Shown here piece after piece: positions 31,025 through 46,564 of a DNA stretch of 64,000 nt. A program made the translations under genes and the position numbers. Position 1 is the stretch's first letter; every line of letters begins with the position of its first letter. The notes under the pieces were generated by a model. That model ran no database searches. It saw nothing but the letters and a program-made list of their open reading frames with translations, and was not told the origin of the DNA. Origin of the DNA: Halalkalibacillus sediminis (lineage in GTDB: Bacteria; Bacillota; Bacilli; Bacillales; Alkalibacillaceae); contig NZ_PJNH01000002.1 in the NCBI RefSeq assembly GCF_002844535.1, forward strand, positions 186,001 to 250,000. The letters are read 5' to 3'.

Positions 31025-32164
31025 ATGAGTAAATTAAAAGTAATGACGATCTTCGGGACGAGACCTGAAGCAATCAAGATGGCTCCACTCGTATTAGAGT
31101 TACAAAAACGTTCAGAGCAGTTTGAACCAATCGTTACTGTAACAGCCCAACACCGAGAAATGCTGGATCAAGTGCTTTCGATTTTTGATATCGAACCTGA
31201 CTATGACTTGAACATTATGAAAAAGAAACAGTCACTCGCGCAAATCACAACTCGTGCTTTAGAAGGTCTGGATGAACTGATCAAAGAAGTCAAGCCTGAT
31301 ATGGTTCTAGTTCATGGTGATACAACGACGACATTTGCTGCTAGCTTGGCTGCATTCTATAACGAAATACCTGTTGGCCATGTCGAAGCTGGATTACGTA
31401 CGTGGAATAAATATTCTCCGTTCCCTGAAGAAATCAATCGACAGGCAACCGGGATCATTGCAGACTTGCACTTTGCACCAACGAATCAAGCGCAACAAAA
31501 TCTTTTAGATGAAAATAAATCAGAAGATACAATTTTTGTTACAGGTAATACAGCGATTGACGCCCTGAATACGACCGTTTCGGAAGACTATCAGAATGAA
31601 GTCTTGCGCAAAGCAGAAGGTAAACGCCTTGTGTTAATGACCGCACACCGCCGTGAAAACCTCGGTGAAAACATGGATCAGATGTTCCGCGCCATTCGCC
31701 GATTAGCTGAAAAACATGAAGACGTTGAAATTGTATATCCAGTTCACCTGAACCCTGTAGTGCAAGAGACCGCTCAGAAGTGGTTAGGCGATCATGATCG
31801 CATTCAATTAATCGATCCATTAGAAGTAATCGATTTCCACAATTTCGCGTCTAATGCACACTTGATTTTGACTGATTCAGGCGGGGTCCAGGAAGAAGCA
31901 CCTTCTTTGGGCGTACCTGTCTTAGTGTTACGTGACACGACTGAACGTCCAGAAGGAATCGATGCAGGAACATTGAAATTAGCTGGAACTGATGAAGAAA
32001 ATATTTTCGAAATGGCAGACTTACTATTATCAGATGATGCCGAGCACGCTAAGATGGCCCACGCATCCAACCCTTATGGAGACGGTCAAGCATCACGCCG
32101 CATCGCTGATACCATCCGCTATTTCTTCAAAGAAACCGATCAACGCCCAGATGAATTTAAATAA
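31025..32164 (+). CDS. mnaA: UDP-N-acetylglucosamine 2-epimerase (non-hydrolysing)
   Basis: 379 residues; forms UDP-ManNAc for wall teichoic acid linkage units. Motifs GTRPEAIKMAPLV (residues 11-23), VHGDTTTTFAASLAA, HVEAGLRT, FPEEINRQ and the DSGGVQEEAPSLGVPVLV nucleotide-binding loop. The gene lies between upp and the atp region in many Bacillaceae. It fits with the teichoic-acid-type genes at the right end of the window. Confidence 0.95.
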   Translation: MSKLKVMTIFGTRPEAIKMAPLVLELQKRSEQFEPIVTVTAQHREMLDQVLSIFDIEPDYDLNIMKKKQSLAQITTRALEGLDELIKEVKPDMVLVHGDTTTTFAASLAAFYNEIPVGHVEAGLRTWNKYSPFPEEINRQATGIIADLHFAPTNQAQQNLLDENKSEDTIFVTGNTAIDALNTTVSEDYQNEVLRKAEGKRLVLMTAHRRENLGENMDQMFRAIRRLAEKHEDVEIVYPVHLNPVVQETAQKWLGDHDRIQLIDPLEVIDFHNFASNAHLILTDSGGVQEEAPSLGVPVLVLRDTTERPEGIDAGTLKLAGTDEENIFEMADLLLSDDAEHAKMAHASNPYGDGQASRRIADTIRYFFKETDQRPDEFK

Positions 32165-32172
32165 AAGATGTG

Positions 32173-32199
32173 AAAATCCGCTCTTGAGGCGGATTTTTT
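32173..32199 (+). terminator. Terminator of mnaA
   Basis: AAATCCGC / GCGGATTT, 7-nt loop, six T. Confidence 0.92.
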
Positions 32200-32201
32200 C
32201 G

Positions 32202-32293
32202 TACTTTAAGAATGTTTAACCGTTAAAGGATTAAAGTATGTGAAAAACAAAGGCTTTCGCCATTAGGACTGGCGATAAGCCAAGTTTTTCTCA
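32202..32293 (+). repeat. Dispersed structured element, copy C
   Basis: Starts 3 nt after the mnaA terminator T-run. Module 1 TACTTTAA/TTAAAGTA with inner hairpin TTTAAC-C-GTTAAA; module 2 GGCTTTCGCCA / GGCGATAAGCC versus terminator-like hairpin ending GCCAAGT plus T-run. One T is missing compared with copy B (GGACTGG for GGACTTGG). Confidence 0.9.
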
Positions 32294-32325
32294 TTATTCG
32301 GTGTTTATAGAGGGATGTTTTTCCG

Positions 32326-32472
32326 ACGTGGCGGATTAAAACCGTGACATGGAGGATTCAACGGGCGACGTGGCGGGTTTAACTCTCGACGTGGAGGATT
32401 CACCTCATGACGTGGCGGATTCGACCCGTGAAGTGGCGGGTTTAACTCCCGACGTGGTGGATTAAAATATAA
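32326..32472. repeat. 21-nt-period repeat array, locus 5 (ACGTGG type)
   Basis: Seven perfect-length units starting at 32326, 32347, 32368, 32389, 32410, 32431 and 32452. Core ACGTGGMGGRTT, the same type as locus 2. The minus strand is open for about 60 codons as NPPRR-containing heptads but lacks a ribosome site. Together with terminator, element copy C and the protease ribosome site it accounts for the whole 32165-32522 gap. Confidence 0.93.
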
Positions 32473-32522
32473 ATAATTTCTCATCACTTAACCCAAACTA
32501 CCTTTAGAAGGAGTGGGTTTGA

Positions 32523-34631
32523 GTGAGAGTGGCTATTACAATTTTTCTACTAACGTTTTTCTTTCCTATAATGACATCGGCATCGGAAGAGACGTATATC
32601 ATTGAAGTAAGTGAGGACCCGACAGAAGTGAAGCAGCAAATAGAAAAATATCATCCGTTACTCGAAGTGGAGTATGTCTATGACACAATCATGCAGGCGG
32701 TTGCGGTGTCCGGTGATGAGCGTCATATTGAGAAGTTGCATCAGGAGAGTTTCACACAGTCAATCCATCAGACACAAATATACTCAACCCCCGCACAGCA
32801 AAAAAATAATCAGCACGATCATGAGCTACCGATCTCGCATCGGCCACCAAACGTCGAAACGACAGGCGAGGGAGTGAAAATAGGCGTAATTGACACGGGC
32901 ATCGACCACACGCATCCTGCCCTCAGCGACAATTATAAAGGTGGTTTCGATCTGGTCGATCATGATGATGATCCTATGGAGACGACTCCTGAACAGGGAG
33001 CGCCAACTATGCACGGGACGCACGTGGCAGGGATCATCGCTGCCAATGACGACGACATCCAAGGTGTTGCGCCTGGAGCGGAAATCTATGCCTATCGTGC
33101 ACTTGGTCCAGGTGGTTCTGGGAGCTCTGCACAGGTCATGGCGGCAATCGAGCGCTCAGTCAAAGACGGGATGGACATCCTCAACCTCTCACTAGGAACG
33201 TCGATCAACAGTCCGGATGAACCAATGACCCTGGCAGTCAACAAGGCTGTCGAACTCGGGGTGACCGTCGTCGTTGCGAATGGAAATAGTGGGCCCGACT
33301 CGTGGACCGTCGGCTCGCCAGCCACAGCCGACCGTGCGATATCAGTCGGCGCTGCTCAATCAGAAGCTGAAATCCCGGTTCTACAAATAGAAGATAAAGA
33401 AATTCCAATACGTTCGCTTCCATTGACTAAACCTTGGACTTTATCGAAAAAATATCCAGTCACCACAGTTAGCGATCCCCGCAACCTTGGGCAAACGATC
33501 CAGGACCGTATCGTTCTCATTGAAAAAGATGAACGCCCTTACATCGAACTGGTCAGTCAAGCTATTTCAAAAGGTGCGACCGCCATTATTTTTACATCTA
33601 ATGAAGGTGATGATCCTAATCAGTGGGAGTGGGTAGATGTATCTGTCCCGGTCGCTTATGTCACGAAAGAAGAAGCTGACCAAATCACCCAATCAGACGA
33701 ATGGCTAGCGACAACTTATGAAACAATCAATGAACAAATGGCGCCGTTCAGTTCAAGAGGTCCAGTAGCATCGAACTGGGATATTAAGCCGGATATCATC
33801 GCACCTGGTGTCGACATCTTAAGCACTGTGCCAGGTGGTTATGCTTCCTTACAAGGGACAAGTATGGCCGCACCTTACATCACCGGTGTCGTTGCATTAT
33901 TAAAAGAACAGTACCCAGACGAGAGTCCCGAACAATTGAAAAATCGTCTACAATCATCGAGTGACATGCTTCAAAAAATCAATCCTTCTGAACAGGGGAG
34001 TGGACACGTCGACGCGGAGTCTGCGCTCGAAGCCAAATATACGATTGAAGATTCTGTTATTCAATGGGACATCATCGAAGATTCGACCGAACATCAACAC
34101 GAGATTACCATCAAAAACCATTCCGGTGAAACATTACCTATCAAATGGAACATTCCGAAAAGATTGAAAGGGCTCCAGTGGGACTTACCATTATCAACTC
34201 ACATCCCACCCCAAACCGAAGAAACCTTTCCGCTGAAAATCAGAGCACACAGAACCATGCTCCCACCTGGTGTCCAAGAAGGTTTCATAACTTTAGAAAT
34301 AGATCATGAAAAAAGGAATCTTCCATATCTGTTTGTCCATCAAACAGCCGACTATCCTAGAGTGACCGGATTAACTTTCGAAGAAAACCCCTTTCACCAG
34401 CAAAAAGAATTATCGATTTACCTAGCAGAAGCGGCGGATTCACTTGAGGTCACTCTTTTTTCCCAAGACTTAAGTGACCAAACGACAATCTTGCAAACAG
34501 AAGATCTTGAAGCAGGAGTGTTTAATAAAACATTCGAGTCGCAGGAACTTCCATCGGGAAAATTTCAGGTAATCGTCACCACAAGACAAGGGGAGGAAAC
34601 GTTCACCGAAACTTTCGAAATTTACCTGTAA
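32523..34631 (+). CDS. Vpr-like secreted S8 serine protease
   Basis: 702 residues. Signal peptide (about 1-20), I9-like propeptide (about 24-90), catalytic Asp124 (GVIDTGIDHTHP), His164 (MHGTHVAG), Ser447 (QGTSMAAPYITG), a protease-associated (PA) insert between about 280 and 385, and a C-terminal Fn3-like beta region (about 505-702). This order matches the minor extracellular protease Vpr family, though shorter than B. subtilis Vpr. GTG 32523 lies 9 nt after GAAGGAG. It is an insertion between mnaA and the atp operon relative to B. subtilis. Confidence 0.9.
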   Translation: MRVAITIFLLTFFFPIMTSASEETYIIEVSEDPTEVKQQIEKYHPLLEVEYVYDTIMQAVAVSGDERHIEKLHQESFTQSIHQTQIYSTPAQQKNNQHDHELPISHRPPNVETTGEGVKIGVIDTGIDHTHPALSDNYKGGFDLVDHDDDPMETTPEQGAPTMHGTHVAGIIAANDDDIQGVAPGAEIYAYRALGPGGSGSSAQVMAAIERSVKDGMDILNLSLGTSINSPDEPMTLAVNKAVELGVTVVVANGNSGPDSWTVGSPATADRAISVGAAQSEAEIPVLQIEDKEIPIRSLPLTKPWTLSKKYPVTTVSDPRNLGQTIQDRIVLIEKDERPYIELVSQAISKGATAIIFTSNEGDDPNQWEWVDVSVPVAYVTKEEADQITQSDEWLATTYETINEQMAPFSSRGPVASNWDIKPDIIAPGVDILSTVPGGYASLQGTSMAAPYITGVVALLKEQYPDESPEQLKNRLQSSSDMLQKINPSEQGSGHVDAESALEAKYTIEDSVIQWDIIEDSTEHQHEITIKNHSGETLPIKWNIPKRLKGLQWDLPLSTHIPPQTEETFPLKIRAHRTMLPPGVQEGFITLEIDHEKRNLPYLFVHQTADYPRVTGLTFEENPFHQQKELSIYLAEAADSLEVTLFSQDLSDQTTILQTEDLEAGVFNKTFESQELPSGKFQVIVTTRQGEETFTETFEIYL

Positions 34632-34640
34632 AAATTCATT

Positions 34641-34654
34641 CGAAAACGTTTACA
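34641..34654 (+). promoter_or_regulatory. Possible CcpA cre site
   Basis: CGAAAACGTTTACA matches the cre consensus TGWAANCGNTNWCA at all but the first base. It lies between the protease stop codon and the atp promoter. Confidence 0.4.
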
Positions 34655-34724
34655 TTTTCCAAAAAAGTTCTTATCATAGAACATGGTGCATCATAAAAAA
34701 TCTACAATTTTCAACATTGGAGTA

Positions 34725-34746
34725 CTTTGTGACATTTGTCACAAAG
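34725..34746 (+). promoter_or_regulatory. Fnr- or Rex-type dyad upstream of the atp promoter
   Basis: Perfect dyad CTTTGTGAC-ATTT-GTCACAAAG. It contains TGTGA-N6-TCACA, the Bacillus Fnr consensus, and also resembles the Rex motif TTGTGAAN4TTCACAA with one change per arm. Centre is about 72 bp before the predicted start point. Confidence 0.65.
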
Positions 34747-34772
34747 TTGTTTCAAATTATACCTGAAATCAA

Positions 34773-34801
34773 TTGACTTTGGGTATACCCTATTGTATGC
34801 T
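34773..34801 (+). promoter_or_regulatory. Sigma-A promoter of the atp operon
   Basis: TTGACT (34773-34778), 17-nt spacer, TATGCT (34796-34801). The spacer carries the palindrome GGGTATACCC (34781-34790). Confidence 0.8.
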
Positions 34802-34848
34802 AATTTCGTGTGGGTTGGGCATATAAGCTAATTTTCCAACCGCATGTC

Positions 34849-34894
34849 AGTCCGCAAATGATGTCTATTCTCGCGATTTTCCAACAAGCGAGAA
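34849..34894 (+). promoter_or_regulatory. atp leader: hairpin and two solitary 21-nt-type units
   Basis: Hairpin TTCTCGC (34868-34874) / GCGAGAA (34888-34894) with a 13-nt loop lies just before the first start codon. The preceding bases CAGTCCGCAAATGATGTCT closely match the first unit of the locus 6 array (GAGTCCGCAAATGAGGTCT). Confidence 0.45.
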
Positions 34895-34900
34895 TCTACA

Positions 34901-35140
34901 ATGTCTGAATACTGGATTGGAGTGGTCCCACTGAATAATAATCCACTTCGAGGTATGGCAATTACAACGACAATCTTAAGCTATCTATCGGGGTCCGTAA
35001 TCGTAGGGATTTTCCTCGGACGTTGGATAGATGATTTTCTTCAGACACCCCCACTATTCATGATTATTGGTTTACTACTTGGCTTGGCCGCTGGTGTGTA
35101 TGGTACGATCCGTATCGTTCAAAAATATTTTGCCGATTAG
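34901..35140 (+). CDS. atpZ: ATP synthase accessory protein AtpZ/AtpI family
   Basis: 79 residues with two membrane helices (about 24-44 and 52-72) and the GRWIDDFLQTPPLFMIIGLLLGLAAGVYG core of AtpZ proteins, which assist assembly and ion handling of F-type ATP synthase. The start is uncertain: ATG 34901 has only a weak GCGAGAA upstream, and GTG 34922 is an alternative that gives a length closer to relatives. First gene of the operon, 13 nt before atpI. Confidence 0.8.
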   Translation: MSEYWIGVVPLNNNPLRGMAITTTILSYLSGSVIVGIFLGRWIDDFLQTPPLFMIIGLLLGLAAGVYGTIRIVQKYFAD

Positions 35141-35153
35141 AGGAAGTCACAAG

Positions 35154-36270
<1,117 letters not shown>

Positions 36271-36333
36271 TCTCAGGAATTAGTACTTGGCAAATGTCAG
36301 GTGGTCTAATAATAAAAAAACAATTCAACATAA

Positions 36334-36564
<231 letters not shown>

Positions 36565-36586
36565 TAAGGACGTATTACAACCAAAC

Positions 36587-36609
36587 ATGGCGGAGTCAAA
36601 CTTCGCCAT
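36587..36609 (+). promoter_or_regulatory. Intercistronic hairpin atpE-atpF
   Basis: ATGGCG-g-AGT-caa-ACT-t-CGCCAT with no T-run; likely an mRNA processing or stability element rather than a terminator. Confidence 0.6.
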
Positions 36610-36641
36610 TCCTTTATGTATTAAAATGTTTGAGGATATAG

Positions 36642-39246
<2,605 letters not shown>

Positions 39247-39285
39247 TAGATAAGGTTCAAATAGTCTCTAAGAAAAAGGTGGTGA

Positions 39286-40167
<882 letters not shown>

Positions 40168-40188
40168 GCGTGATTTTTTAAAAAATGA

Positions 40189-41646
<1,458 letters not shown>

Positions 41647-41684
41647 TGGGACAGGGAGCGGCGGTTGTGCGTCGCTTCTAATGA

Positions 41685-42104
<420 letters not shown>

Positions 42105-42107
42105 TCA

Positions 42108-42144
42108 TGGCGCCTGTCTGAAAAAATTCGGCAGGCCCATTTTT
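42108..42144 (+). terminator. First terminator of the atp operon
   Basis: TGG-cg-CCTG / CAGG-c-CCA hairpin then TTTTT. Confidence 0.75.
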
Positions 42145-42148
42145 ATGG

Positions 42149-42181
42149 AAAAGGCCGCTCAGAGAGCAATGGTCTTTTTTT
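42149..42181 (+). terminator. Second terminator of the atp operon
   Basis: AAAAGGCC / GGTCTTTT with internal GCTC-AGA-GAGC hairpin and a long T-run. Confidence 0.85.
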
Positions 42182-42306
42182 CGTATGATTGAAGCCTTTA
42201 TCACATAAGACATAATAAGGCGTATATTAAGATGGACTTCCCTGTGGACTGCCAATTGGGAAATAAGTACTGTTTTACGCATATTTTAGTGAAATAATTA
42301 TACAGC

Positions 42307-42486
42307 TTGTCGATATATACAAGTAACTTATCTGATTACAAAGATATTACAGATATAAATCTAAATACCTATGTTAATAATTTGGTGAAATCAGGGCAAA
42401 CTTACAATATCATCAAGAGCTTTATCTCAAACATCACGAAAACAAAGCAATATTTAATAACCAACAATTTTTCCGAATATTCCTAG
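42307..42486 (+). pseudogene. Possible remnant ORF, faint resemblance to integrase N-terminal domain
   Basis: A 59-codon frame (TTG 42307 to TAG 42484-42486) with no ribosome site. Its translation (DITDINLNTYVNNLVKSG, YNIIKSFISNITKTKQ) faintly resembles the SAM-like N-terminal domain of tyrosine recombinases. It lies in an AT-rich 456-nt stretch (42182-42637) that otherwise holds no gene, only a palindrome at 42574-42587. Chance is a serious alternative. Confidence 0.2.
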
Positions 42487-42573
42487 ATGAAACGAAATAA
42501 GAATGTCAATAACAATAACATTACATAATATAGTCAAAAAGAACCAAATTAAATAAACATGTTTCGAGTCGCT

Positions 42574-42587
42574 ATTTCCCGGGAAAT
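42574..42587. promoter_or_regulatory. Palindrome upstream of ywzB
   Basis: Perfect 14-bp palindrome ATTTCCCGGGAAAT, 51 bp before the ywzB start; an identical core recurs at 48338-48351 after spoIIID. Binding protein unknown. Confidence 0.4.
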
Positions 42588-42637
42588 GCCGAAGTATAGG
42601 AAGATAACGACCGAGCAAGTGTATACGAGGTGTCAAG

Positions 42638-42871
42638 ATGTTTGTAGATGTAGCAGTAGATGCAATGGTCAGTATTATTTCGCACTTGATATTCATTATC
42701 TTGGCGTGGAAGGGCCTAGAAGCATTGCACTTTGAAAAATTAATAGCAAAGAACAAGGTGGTTGAAAGCAGAATTTTATACATTATGCTATCGATCACTA
42801 TAGGTACAACGGTCAGTAATTTTTTCTTAGACTTCATCAACTGGTCTAGACAATTGACCTATTTATTATAA
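42638..42871 (+). CDS. ywzB: YwzB-like DUF1146 membrane protein
   Basis: 77 residues with two membrane helices (about 10-27 and 45-65). The ISHLIFIILAWKGLEAL and SRILYIMLSITIGTTVSNFFLDF segments match the DUF1146 family that follows the atp operon in Bacilli. RBS GAGGTG. Function unknown. Confidence 0.85.
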   Translation: MFVDVAVDAMVSIISHLIFIILAWKGLEALHFEKLIAKNKVVESRILYIMLSITIGTTVSNFFLDFINWSRQLTYLL

Positions 42872-42938
42872 ACGTCGAAATTTGAACCGTTTATAATCAA
42901 GCGATTAGGATCATCCTTTTAAAAAAGGGGGATCCGTG

Positions 42939-43616
42939 ATGCGCTTATTAATCATTGCAACAATATTAACACTTTTATCACCAACTGCAGGTGAAACATC
43001 GAATCTAGCAAACAATGAATCTGACATCCTATATCTGACCTCGTACTTCGAGGAGCAGGATTGGGGGATTGACACTTTCAGCATTACGTTTCGAGAAAAG
43101 ATGACGCCTCAAGAATACGGTCAATTTGAAAAGTGGGAAGATAATCGAAAAAGTTTAAATACTTTTGAAGATAACCCCCACAAAAACGCCCATATAAACG
43201 AAACTTCTAAGAGTATCAATCTAAATGGGCACAAAGAACTCATTCAAGTCATTTATACGATCTCAGGCGATCAATGGGATGAAGAAACAAAGCAGAAAGT
43301 ACTGAATATTACCCAAGAAACAGGGTTCAGTAGATTGTTTGAAAATAGTCCAGTATACACTTGTTTTGAAACAAAATTTAGTGGTAGTATAAGTAGTAAT
43401 TTATTAAAAAAGAAGTTGATTAACGAGATTGATATAAATCAACAACATTTAATAGAAGAAAATCATTTTATTGTTATTGAGGGATGGACCGATCGAATTA
43501 AAAGTTCGGTTCAAAATAAACATTCGAATACAAATATTCAATTGGCATTGAGACAAGAGGGAGATCATTCAACGACATTGACAATCGGAACACCTATCCT
43601 CGTAATTGAATATTAA
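42939..43616 (+). CDS. ywmB: YwmB-like secreted protein
   Basis: 225 residues with an N-terminal signal peptide (about 1-20, ending near AGETSN). Placed immediately upstream of murAA like B. subtilis ywmB, whose family is named for a TATA-box-binding-like fold; sequence similarity is weak by eye. ATG 42939 follows AAGGGGGAT at 7 nt. Function unknown; 35 nt from murAA, so probably co-transcribed. Confidence 0.7.
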   Translation: MRLLIIATILTLLSPTAGETSNLANNESDILYLTSYFEEQDWGIDTFSITFREKMTPQEYGQFEKWEDNRKSLNTFEDNPHKNAHINETSKSINLNGHKELIQVIYTISGDQWDEETKQKVLNITQETGFSRLFENSPVYTCFETKFSGSISSNLLKKKLINEIDINQQHLIEENHFIVIEGWTDRIKSSVQNKHSNTNIQLALRQEGDHSTTLTIGTPILVIEY

Positions 43617-43651
43617 TTACTATAAGGAATATCGACACGGAGGGAAAAACG

Positions 43652-44971
43652 TTGGAAAAAATCATCGTATCTGGAGGAAACCGACTGCAAGGGACTGTTC
43701 AAGTAGAGGGTGCTAAAAACTCTGTACTTCCAGTAATTGCAGCGAGCATCATGGCAAGTGAAGGAAAATCAACATTAACACAGGTACCAGAATTAGCAGA
43801 TGTAGATACTATTAGCGAAGTTTTACGCTATATGAATATAAATGTTTTAAGAGACGAGACGAACTTATATATCGATGCTAGTAATGAACTTAAAACAGAA
43901 ACTCCATTTGAATATGTAAGAAAAATGAGAGCTTCAGTTCTTGTACTAGGACCGCTAGTTGCAAGATATGGACACGCAAAAGTTGCTATGCCTGGTGGTT
44001 GTGCAATAGGCTCTCGCCCGATCGACCAACATTTAAAAGGTCTAGAGGCAATGGGAGCTGAGATTCATGTAGGTAATGGTTATGTAGAGGCATTCGCACC
44101 GGATTATCTGAAAGGTGCACGCATTTATATGGACTTCCCGAGCGTAGGTGCTACGGAAAACTTAATCATGGCTGCAGCACTTGCTGATGGCACGACAGTT
44201 ATTGAAAACTGCGCGAGAGAACCAGAAATTGTTGATTTAGCTAACTATATCAATCAAATGGGTGGTAAAGTTGTCGGTGCTGGTACGGAAACAATCCGTA
44301 TCGAAGGTGTAAAGAAATTACACGGTGTTGAACACGCAATTATTCCTGATAGAATCGAAGCAGGAACATTCATGGTTGCAGCAGCAATAACAGAAGGTGA
44401 TGTAACGATTGAAGGAGCTATTCCAGATCACCTCCGATCATTGATTGCTAAAATGAAAGAAATGAACGTAGAAATCGAAGAAAATGATAATAATGTACGC
44501 GTTATTGGACCAAAAACTCTTAAACCAGTTGATGTTAAAACATTGCCGTACCCAGGATTCCCAACTGATTTACAAGCACAGTTGATGGCTCTTGCTATCA
44601 AAGCAAACGGCACAAGCGTTTTCACTGAAACAGTTTTCGAAAATCGCTTCATGCACCTAGAAGAATTCAAAAGAATGAACGCTAAAGGTAAAATTGAAGG
44701 CCGCAGCGCAATCATCAGTGGACCAGCAGATTTACAAGGTGCAGAAGTAGCAGCTACTGACCTTCGCGCAGCAGCAGCACTAATTATTACTGGACTTGTA
44801 GCTGAAGGCAAAACAACAGTAACTGAGCTATATCACTTAGACCGCGGTTACGTGAACTTCGAAGGTAAACTAAGAAGCCTAGGCGCAGATGTTGAACGCG
44901 TAGTTGAGGAAACGGACGAAATTGAACAAGTTACAGCCGAAGTTAAAAAATCATTAGCAAAAGCTAAATAA
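43652..44971 (+). CDS. murAA: UDP-N-acetylglucosamine 1-carboxyvinyltransferase 1
   Basis: 439 residues. Active-site Cys117 in [32 protein letters not shown] start. TTG start at 43652 behind GGAGGG. Main MurA paralogue by synteny (ywmB-murAA-spoIID). The C-terminus has an extra acidic/lysine tail of about 20 residues compared with murAB. Confidence 0.95.
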   Translation: MEKIIVSGGNRLQGTVQVEGAKNSVLPVIAASIMASEGKSTLTQVPELADVDTISEVLRYMNINVLRDETNLYIDASNELKTETPFEYVRKMRASVLVLGPLVARYGHAKVAMPGGCAIGSRPIDQHLKGLEAMGAEIHVGNGYVEAFAPDYLKGARIYMDFPSVGATENLIMAAALADGTTVIENCAREPEIVDLANYINQMGGKVVGAGTETIRIEGVKKLHGVEHAIIPDRIEAGTFMVAAAITEGDVTIEGAIPDHLRSLIAKMKEMNVEIEENDNNVRVIGPKTLKPVDVKTLPYPGFPTDLQAQLMALAIKANGTSVFTETVFENRFMHLEEFKRMNAKGKIEGRSAIISGPADLQGAEVAATDLRAAAALIITGLVAEGKTTVTELYHLDRGYVNFEGKLRSLGADVERVVEETDEIEQVTAEVKKSLAKAK

Positions 44972-45021
44972 TTGATTGACCGGCAATTATCATAAATTAT
45001 AAGTCATCAAGATTAATATAG

Positions 45022-45050
45022 AAGCGACGCCTTTATGGGCGTCGCTTTTT
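45022..45050 (+). terminator. Terminator of murAA
   Basis: AAGCGACGCC / GGCGTCGCTT, loop TTTATG, T-run. Confidence 0.93.
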
Positions 45051-45064
45051 CTGTTTTTGGGGCT

Positions 45065-45295
45065 GAGTCCGCAAATGAGGTCTGCGAGTGCGCATTTAGT
45101 CTCTATAAGTCAGCATTTAGTGTTTGCGAGTCCGCAAATAACATCCGGAAGTCCGCATTTAGAGTTTGTAAGTCCGCGAATAGGTGAAAAAAGTCTGTGA
45201 ATTTCCTCTGAGTGTTAGGTATTTCAGTCTGAGTGATAGATAATCTGAACTGAATGTTAAATAACTCGATCTAAGTGTTAGATTAGTTCCTATAT
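45065..45295. repeat. 21-nt-period repeat array, locus 6 (GAGTC type)
   Basis: Eleven units, every one 21 nt, starting at 45065, 45086, 45107, 45128, 45149, 45170, 45191, 45212, 45233, 45254 and 45275. Early units have the core RAGTCCGCAWWTA; the last four switch to GTGTTAGATAA-like, the same order as at locus 3. It starts 14 nt after the murAA terminator. The rest of the 44972-45511 gap (45296-45511) is AT-rich leader of spoIID in which I cannot assign a confident sigma-E promoter. Confidence 0.94.
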
Positions 45296-45511
45296 ATTTC
45301 TAAAGAGACCACACAAATTGCTATCGGTATTAACATGCTTTGGGTCATTATCTATCATTGTCAGAATTCGAATAGTAGATTGTCCACCCCGCCCTTATCG
45401 AAGTCTCTCAATTTTTTTATAAAAATATCTCTTCCTAGTTCTACTAAATTCAAAAATGAATAACTATATTTATAGAGAGGTTGATCAAGGAAAGGGAGGA
45501 ATATTCTAATA

Positions 45512-46510
45512 ATGAAAAAGCAAAGCATCCTATTTATCTCAATTCTATTAGTGACCATTACATTGTTGCCTGCATTGATAGTGATGCCGTTTGAGGAGAA
45601 TGCTGAAGATCTTGCGATGGATGGCAGGATTGCTCAAGGGGCGCCGAGTGAAATTTCCGAGGGTGAGGAGACGGTGATTACTGTCTACCGGGATCAACTG
45701 GGAACGACTGAAGAAGTACCGCTTGAAGATTATGTCGTATCTGTAGTGGCTGCAGAGATTCCTGCAGATTTTGAAATGGAAGCGTTGAAAGCCCAAGCGT
45801 TAGCCGCGAGAACTTACATCGTGCAGAAGTTACAGAAAAAACAAGGTGATCAAGAGTACGATGTGACAGATACTGTCGAACACCAGGTGTATAAGAATTT
45901 TGATGAATTGCGCGACATTTGGGGTGTTGAGTTTACGCGGAAATTCGACCGGATTCAGCAGGCGGTGAAAGAGACTGAAGGGGAAATTATCACTTATGAA
46001 GATCAACCGATACAAGTTGCTTTCTTTTCAACGAGTAATGGGTTCACAGAAAATGCTGAGGATTATTGGACGAATGAAATACCTTATTTAAAGAGTGTAG
46101 CGAGTCCTTGGGATGAACAATCACCAAAATTCAAAGAGCAGCAAGTATTTTCGAATCAAGAAGTATTTAATCGACTTGGAATAGAGACTTCTCTTGAGCT
46201 GAGAGTTGAAAACGTCGTACGTACTAAGAGCGAGAGGATCGATAAGCTTCAATTGAATGGAGTGGAGTTTAGCGGCCGTGAAATACGTGAAAAGTTAGGT
46301 TTGCGTTCGAATGATTTCGAGATTGAACGTAAGGGTGATCACGTGATTTTTACAACACGAGGATATGGTCACGGAGTTGGAATGAGTCAGTATGGCGCGA
46401 ATGGAATGGCGAGTGAAGGGAAGAATTATGAATATATCTTGAAGCATTATTACCAAGGTGTTGAGATCAATTCTTTAGAGGAATTTTTAACCAACAAAGA
46501 TAAAATTTAA
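45512..46510 (+). CDS. spoIID: Stage II sporulation protein D (SpoIID)
   Basis: 332 residues. Membrane-anchored lytic transglycosylase of the engulfment machinery with SpoIIM and SpoIIP. N-terminal anchor (about 6-26), SpoIID domain with catalytic Glu82 in SVVAAEIPADFEMEALKAQ, FFSTSNGFTENAEDYW and the C-terminal GYGHGVGMSQYGANGMA signature. RBS GGGAGG. Mother-cell sigma-E gene in B. subtilis. Confidence 0.96.
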   Translation: MKKQSILFISILLVTITLLPALIVMPFEENAEDLAMDGRIAQGAPSEISEGEETVITVYRDQLGTTEEVPLEDYVVSVVAAEIPADFEMEALKAQALAARTYIVQKLQKKQGDQEYDVTDTVEHQVYKNFDELRDIWGVEFTRKFDRIQQAVKETEGEIITYEDQPIQVAFFSTSNGFTENAEDYWTNEIPYLKSVASPWDEQSPKFKEQQVFSNQEVFNRLGIETSLELRVENVVRTKSERIDKLQLNGVEFSGREIREKLGLRSNDFEIERKGDHVIFTTRGYGHGVGMSQYGANGMASEGKNYEYILKHYYQGVEINSLEEFLTNKDKI

Positions 46511-46517
46511 AAAGGAT

Positions 46518-46547
46518 GTATATATTTTTTCGTTTTCGTTCAGAATG
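46518..46547 (+). promoter_or_regulatory. Sigma-F promoter of spoIIQ
   Basis: GTATA (46518-46522), 15-nt spacer, GTTCAGAATG (46538-46547), one mismatch to GGNNANAHTR. Confidence 0.78.
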
Positions 46548-46564
46548 TTGCTGAGGTGATGAAG

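Noticed and set aside
42454-42840. 128-codon minus-strand frame
   Set aside because: Antisense to ywzB, whose plus-strand product matches DUF1146 and has a ribosome site.
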